Positions 61,001 through 64,000 of a stretch of DNA of 64,000 nucleotides are shown in pieces (position 1 is the stretch's first letter; each line of letters starts with the position of its first letter). A program made the translations under genes and the position numbers. A model generated the notes under the pieces. That model ran no database searches. It saw only the letters and a list, made by a program, of their open reading frames with translations, and was not told where the DNA came from. Origin of the DNA: Patiria miniata (taxonomy: Eukaryota; Echinodermata; Asteroidea; Valvatida; Asterinidae); assembly GCF_015706575.1 (NCBI RefSeq), contig NW_024037072.1, forward strand, positions 14,943,162-15,007,161, given 5' to 3'.

Positions 61001-64000
61001 TTTACCTTGATTGCATCTTGTGACAATGTCATCATCCACTGAACCTGAAACCAATGAGCCTGAGCTCAAATGGAGACACGCTTGGTTGATGCAAGTTCAG
61101 ATAAAAATTAATTGTGTGCATTTGAGGCAATACATGCTAAGGAACCAGTGCTTGCAGATACATTGTGTCTCTCCTAGTAGACTGATTCGGCGACCAGAAT
61201 TATAGCCATAGGTCGAACCAGCTCGCACTCGGGTAGTATGCAAGCACTTTGTGCTTCTATGACCAATGGGCCTCTCTCAAATGACATTAATTCCAACAGA
61301 TTGTCACGATGTATCGGCATTTTGAGCGTCAAATTTTTACGTGACGAGAATCGGCAGCGCCCTATTTCAAAGAAATTTTGAGCAACATGCGCATATGTTT
61401 AGAACATTCTGCACACTGCGCACACATGCAAATGATGGCATTGAACACGCAGTTGTAACTTTCCTACCAAGATGGCAGTCTATGAGTTATGAAAGGGGTC
61501 TATAGGGTTACCAAAATGCCTTGGTTTTAAGAACACATGCGGCGTCTAATTTTGCTCTCCAAATTAGTCTTTGGAGCTCTTGAGTGTTGATGAAGCACAA
61601 TCTACTTTTGCACATATAATGACATGTTAAATAATAATCATAACTGCAATAATTTTGGTTTGTCCAACAGCTCACAGCCAACCCTTGCAGGCCTTGGAGG
61701 AGGACATGTGTACCTTAGACGGCCGAGTCCTAACCAGCCTGGACAGCGTGGCCAACTCCCAGGTGGTGCAGCTGCTTGAGGAGCTAGGAGTCCTTCGCAT
61801 CAGCCCCAGGGATGTGATTGGCCACCACATACTGCCGGTCATCCAATCCGATCAGTGGAAGGTAGATTCTCGATTTGATTTAATATCAAAAACAACTCTC
61901 GTGGTGAAAATGAAATGGCTACTTTTGAGAAGATGTGAAAACTTGCACCAACTTTTCTCCAGGCGAATTTTGAAAAAATTACTTAACGATAAAAACTCTT
62001 TCAAAAGAAGTGAGACAACTAAAAAGACGGATGTGCGTACTTGCTGAAAATACTGTCAAAAGCGTTTTTCTGAAAAGGCACCTGAAACTTCCGTTTCTAT
62101 ACCAATAGACTGGTGGGTGACAAGCATTGTAAAAACTCAGTTTTTTTCGACAGTAGCTCCCCTCATGATAGTATTTATGCAAAAACACTATTGGTTTGAT
62201 GCACATTCTGATGAAAACTAGTTGCCTGTACTCTGCACCATATGTGGAACTAAGCACTTGAAATTAAAGAGGTTGTGGAATGCTCGAAGACATTTCCGTC
62301 ATTTTTTGGGTATATGTAGCCTAAGGTGTGATGAAATAAAAACGACTATTGTGTCTGTCATGAGATGAGTACAAAAGGTACTTTTGAGAGCTGTTTTTCA
62401 GGTCCTGTTTCGACCCGAACGTGCAATTTGTGTAAAAGTCATCATTGGGGGCAGCAAACAAAACATAGTAAATAATGACGTAATAAACGAGGACTTTTAC
62501 ACAAATTGCACGTTCGGGTCGAAACAGGACCTGAAAAACAGCCCTCAAAAGTACCTTTTGTACTCATTTCATGACAGACACAATAGTCGTTTTTATATCA
62601 TCACATCTTAGGCTACACATACCTGAAAAATGACGGAAATGTCTTCGAGCATTCCACAACCTCTTTAATGTAGCCTTCACTGGCACTGGCGATTACTAAT
62701 TGGATGAGCCTGTAACCTTGAGTATATAGTGATGTTGTTCTGTTACTCTCTTACTCTCGATCAGATGTCAAGCAGAAATGTTACTTTTCAAAACTTAAAG
62801 AGGCTATGAAACCCAAAAACCTCTTTTTTTGAGACAAAATGTTTGATAATTAGACCATTCCCTGAAGAAAATTGAACTTGTCACTACACAATGGGTGATC
62901 ATGAGACATTTCTTCCCTAAACAAACAGATGGCAGAAATTTGAGGTTTCATTATGAGGTGTAGGTGAAATGGTGACATCAGTTTTATTGTTATTCCCATT
63001 GGAACAATTTAGGACAAATCTCGTGATGTTCTGGTCGGCTACGTAGTGTACATCAAAGAACAGCTAGCCAGGCAGCCGGATGTCTGTGACTTGGATAAGA
63101 TAGCAGACTGCATCCACGTTGTGACCAACCACGGACTGATCCAACCCAGGGAGAGACCTGTTCACTTCACTGTGACGTATGGCAACCCTGTTGACCTTAA
63201 TCAAGCCCTGCCAGGTATGGTGGTAGCTGAGTTGTGAGTTAGTGAATCAAAAGTCAAATCACAAGATGTCACAAGCCAGTCAAATCAGAGGTCACTCACC
63301 AGTCAATCACAAATCAAATTACAAAAAAAGGTCATATCACAAGTTAATCACAGGTCAATCGCAAGTAAAGTTACAATCCAAATCACAAGTCGAATCACAA
63401 GTCACATCACAAAACCATCGTAGCTGAAATCGCAAGTCAAATCAATCACAAGCCAATTGTAAGTCAAACAACGAGTCAATCATAACTCAAATCACAACCC
63501 AATAAGTCAAATCACAAGTCCATCACTCGTCAATTACAAATCATTGTAAATCTATTACAAGTTAAATCACATCAAATCACGATTTAAACACAAGTCAATC
63601 ACAAGTAAAATCATAAATCCATCCCATGTTAATCACAAGTCACGATGTAGTGATATGAAAAAATGTGGCTGTGGGCACTGTGTGCGAACACCTACTCTCA
63701 CAAAGCTACATTTTTCCTATCACTTCAAAATCACAAGTCATCGCAGCTTGTGACTTGACTTGGCACAGGATGACTTATGAGGATGCATGGCATCCTGGGG
63801 TTAACTGCAGGTATTATGCGTTCATCTCGCCAAACAGAATGTTGTGACCCACTAGCACAACAGTCAATAATAATCACTAAATTGGGGAGTGACTTAACCG
63901 ACAGTTGTCTTGTCTTTCTTTCTTTCTTTCTTGGCAGGCTGTGATTGGGTTCTGTTGAACAGTTGCTACATCTTCCACAATGGGCCTCATAGAGTCCAGC
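43733..64000 (+). CDS. Gene B: tandem paralogue of gene A, 3' end outside window
   Basis: Coding segments: 43733-46084, 46310-46772, 47479-47657, 49000-49122, 49928-50109, 51307-51482, 51640-51974, 52248-52520, 52866-53100, 53754-54159, 54703-54812, 54957-55134, 55346-55481, 56240-56359, 56805-56934, 57380-57492, 59026-59188, 59847-60089, 60538-60756, 61671-61861, 63013-63214, 63938-64000 (cut by window end). About 2,197 codons are visible. All junction phases equal those of gene A, and no frameshift or stop was found. The LOTUS array has three units instead of five. The ATPase motifs (ELIQNADDN, NNEVGFSESNI, GHKGIGFKSVF) are intact. The exon 23 and C-terminal domain equivalents must lie to the right. 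Confidence 0.88.
45386..45421 (+). repeat. CAG/CAA repeat encoding 12 glutamines
   Basis: CAG-CAA-(CAG)9-CAA in frame. Gene A has only short, interrupted Q runs at the equivalent places. It is probably length-polymorphic. Confidence 0.85.
46310..53100 (+). CDS. Gene B exons 2-9: helical linker before the ATPase
   Basis: Same eight exons as in gene A, with exon 2 one codon longer. Exon 4 differs from A by 1 base in 123. Exon 7 differs at many more positions, so divergence is patchy. The acceptor of exon 5 is TTTCAAAG|GAA, purine-rich compared with A. The acidic tether (exon 9) is retained. Confidence 0.8.
47890..47985 (+). repeat. 48 bp tandem duplication with G runs, intron 3
   Basis: GCCTCCATCAAAATACAAATGCGGAAGGGG occurs twice in direct repeat, each followed by a long G run. 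Confidence 0.75.
48090..48374. mobile_element. hAT-type MITE, intron 3
   Basis: CATGGGCGTCGC and GCGACGCCCATG are exact 12 bp ends. ACAATGGG is duplicated exactly at 48082-48089 and 48375-48382: the 8 bp hAT signature. The interior is G/C runs and an A-rich purine tract, without coding potential. Its ends resemble those of the nested element at 1989-2658. It is absent from gene A intron 3. Confidence 0.8.
52035..52175 (-). mobile_element. old SINE (family 2), intron 7, shared with gene A
   Basis: Orthologue-like insertion to 13945-14095, at the same place upstream of exon 8: ATTAGATTTTGTCACTTACC to CTTGACCACAATTTCCTTGA. It predates the duplication. Confidence 0.55.
53631..53700 (+). pseudogene. 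dead duplicate of the 5' part of exon 10
   Basis: AATGAGAAGGTAGTGCCAAT...GAATTTGGATG resembles the start of exon 10 and lies about 120 bp before it, with the same TTTCCACTAG lead. Read at phase 1 it meets TGA at once. Counterpart of 16239-16322. Confidence 0.6.
53754..57492 (+). CDS. Gene B exons 10-16: GHKL ATPase domain
   Basis: Counterpart of gene A exons 10-16 with identical exon lengths. The N-box, G1 and lid motifs are unchanged, and exon 12 differs from A by one residue. Introns here are shorter than in A, largely because A gained SINEs and MITEs. Confidence 0.88.
54262..54475 (-). mobile_element. old SINE (family 1), intron 10, shared with gene A
   Basis: AATGGATTCCTCAAAAGTGC to GGAAAGCAAGGAA, with a minus-strand B-box CGGTTCGAATCC. 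Same site as the split copy in A. Confidence 0.6.
56375..56470 (-). repeat. tRNA-like SINE remnant, intron 14, shared with gene A
   Basis: ACTGGAACGGGATTCGAACC followed by TTTCCAGTGCTTTACCGATA. In reverse complement this is a tRNA-like B-box and A-box region. Same site as 21285 in A. Confidence 0.5.
57897..58147. mobile_element. MITE with GGGCCCAATTTCATGGCTCT ends, intron 16
   Basis: GGGCCCAATTTCATGGCTCT and its reverse complement give exact ends of at least 22 bp. The interior repeats TGCTTA / TAAGCA words. I recall this terminal sequence as common in marine deuterostome genomes, without a citation. No copy in gene A. Confidence 0.7.
58233..58600. mobile_element. hAT-related repeat, intron 16
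   Basis: Starts CAGGCCTGTCAACTCTCACG and ends CAAAGTTGGCATCTCTGTAC, ends that match poorly in inversion. The interior (CTCGAAAATGATGTTTAAGT, CAGAACGTCTAGAATCC) is related to the interior of the element at 1989-2658. Confidence 0.45.
59026..63214 (+). CDS. Gene B exons 17-21: region after the ATPase
   Basis: Five exons with the same lengths as gene A. Exon 21 differs from A at two residues in 67. The exon 17 donor is GAAG|GCAAGT, a GC donor as in A. The acceptor of exon 20 (CCAACAG|CTCACAG) settles the ambiguous one in A. Confidence 0.83.
60140..60200. repeat. CCCTCCTCCCCCA minisatellite, intron 18
   Basis: About three copies of a 13 bp C-rich unit after a C run. The minus strand holds six or more G runs in about 50 nt, a good G-quadruplex candidate. 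Confidence 0.75.
60265..60430 (-). mobile_element. SINE (family 2), intron 18
   Basis: Body AGTTTTACCCCGCCAATGTA...ACTCAGTGTGTCCGAGGGC, then a tRNA-like part with the reverse B-box GGACTCGAACCC. Truncated before the tRNA 5' end. Confidence 0.55.
62268..62664. mobile_element. long palindromic TTAA-flanked MITE, intron 20
   Basis: Arms of about 178 bp, nearly identical in inversion, are separated by roughly 40 bp. TTAA lies on each side (62264-62267, 62665-62668). Matching frames on both strands are a result of the palindrome and not genes. Gene A intron 20 is homologous around this site but lacks it. Confidence 0.8.
63245..63740 (+). repeat. degenerate TCACAAGTCAA array, intron 21
   Basis: About 35 to 40 imperfect units of 11 to 13 bp based on AATCACAAGTC. 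Gene A intron 21 has only about five units (28790-28850), and a few similar units are in A intron 8 (15040-15120). An array grew in B. Confidence 0.75.
63938..64000 (+). CDS. Gene B exon 22, cut by window end
   Basis: It opens after a (TTTC)n tract and TTGGCAG. The protein CDWVLLNSCYIFHNGPHRVQ matches the start of gene A exon 22, with D-to-N and other changes. The exon continues beyond the window. Confidence 0.8.

Noticed and set aside
62321..62611. Identical small proteins on opposite strands
   Set aside because: Produced by a long palindrome; not genes.

Overview
This is a eukaryotic genomic window, almost certainly from a marine invertebrate. It has short exons in long introns, GT-AG splice signals, many MITE and SINE insertions, and no operons. 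The repeat families (tRNA-derived SINEs, foldback MITEs, a MITE beginning GGGCCCAATTTCATGGCTCT, ACATGT microsatellites) suggest a deuterostome, perhaps an echinoderm. That placement is an impression, not a demonstration.

The window holds one gene family: two large plus-strand genes in direct tandem. Gene A (start codon 4962, stop 34671-34673) is complete, with about 26 coding exons and roughly 3,460 residues. Gene B (start codon 43733) runs off the right end inside coding exon 22. Splice phases match throughout. Exons 3 to 21 have identical lengths in the two genes, and exon 2 differs by one codon. Both frames are open, so both copies look functional.

The encoded protein resembles the animal 'NO VEIN-like' family. 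It carries an N-terminal array of LOTUS/OST-HTH-like RNA-binding domains (five in A, three in B), Q-rich linkers with basic patches, and a long helical region. A GHKL (Hsp90/sacsin-type) ATPase domain follows on exons 10-16, then a long middle region. Gene A ends in a DUF3883-like domain with a D...ExK signature of the PD-(D/E)XK nuclease fold. LOTUS domains, an Hsp90-type ATPase and a nuclease-like C-terminus in one chain would suit an RNA-surveillance, germ-granule or genome-defence machine. That role is inference.

Region by region: 1-4900 is repeats plus a block homologous to the flank of gene B; 4915-34673 is gene A; 34674-43370 is gene-poor DNA packed with inverted-repeat elements; 43370-64000 is the homologous flank and gene B. 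Because introns align between copies, insertions can be dated. A SINE in intron 7, another in intron 10, a tRNA-like remnant in intron 14 and a dead duplicate of exon 10 are shared, so they predate the gene duplication. A LINE fragment, a Tc/mariner-like MITE, a nested SINE, a TTAA MITE 3 bp from the exon 14 acceptor and a Harbinger-type MITE at the end of exon 23 are seen only in A. I see no rRNA gene, no intact tRNA gene and no CRISPR array.
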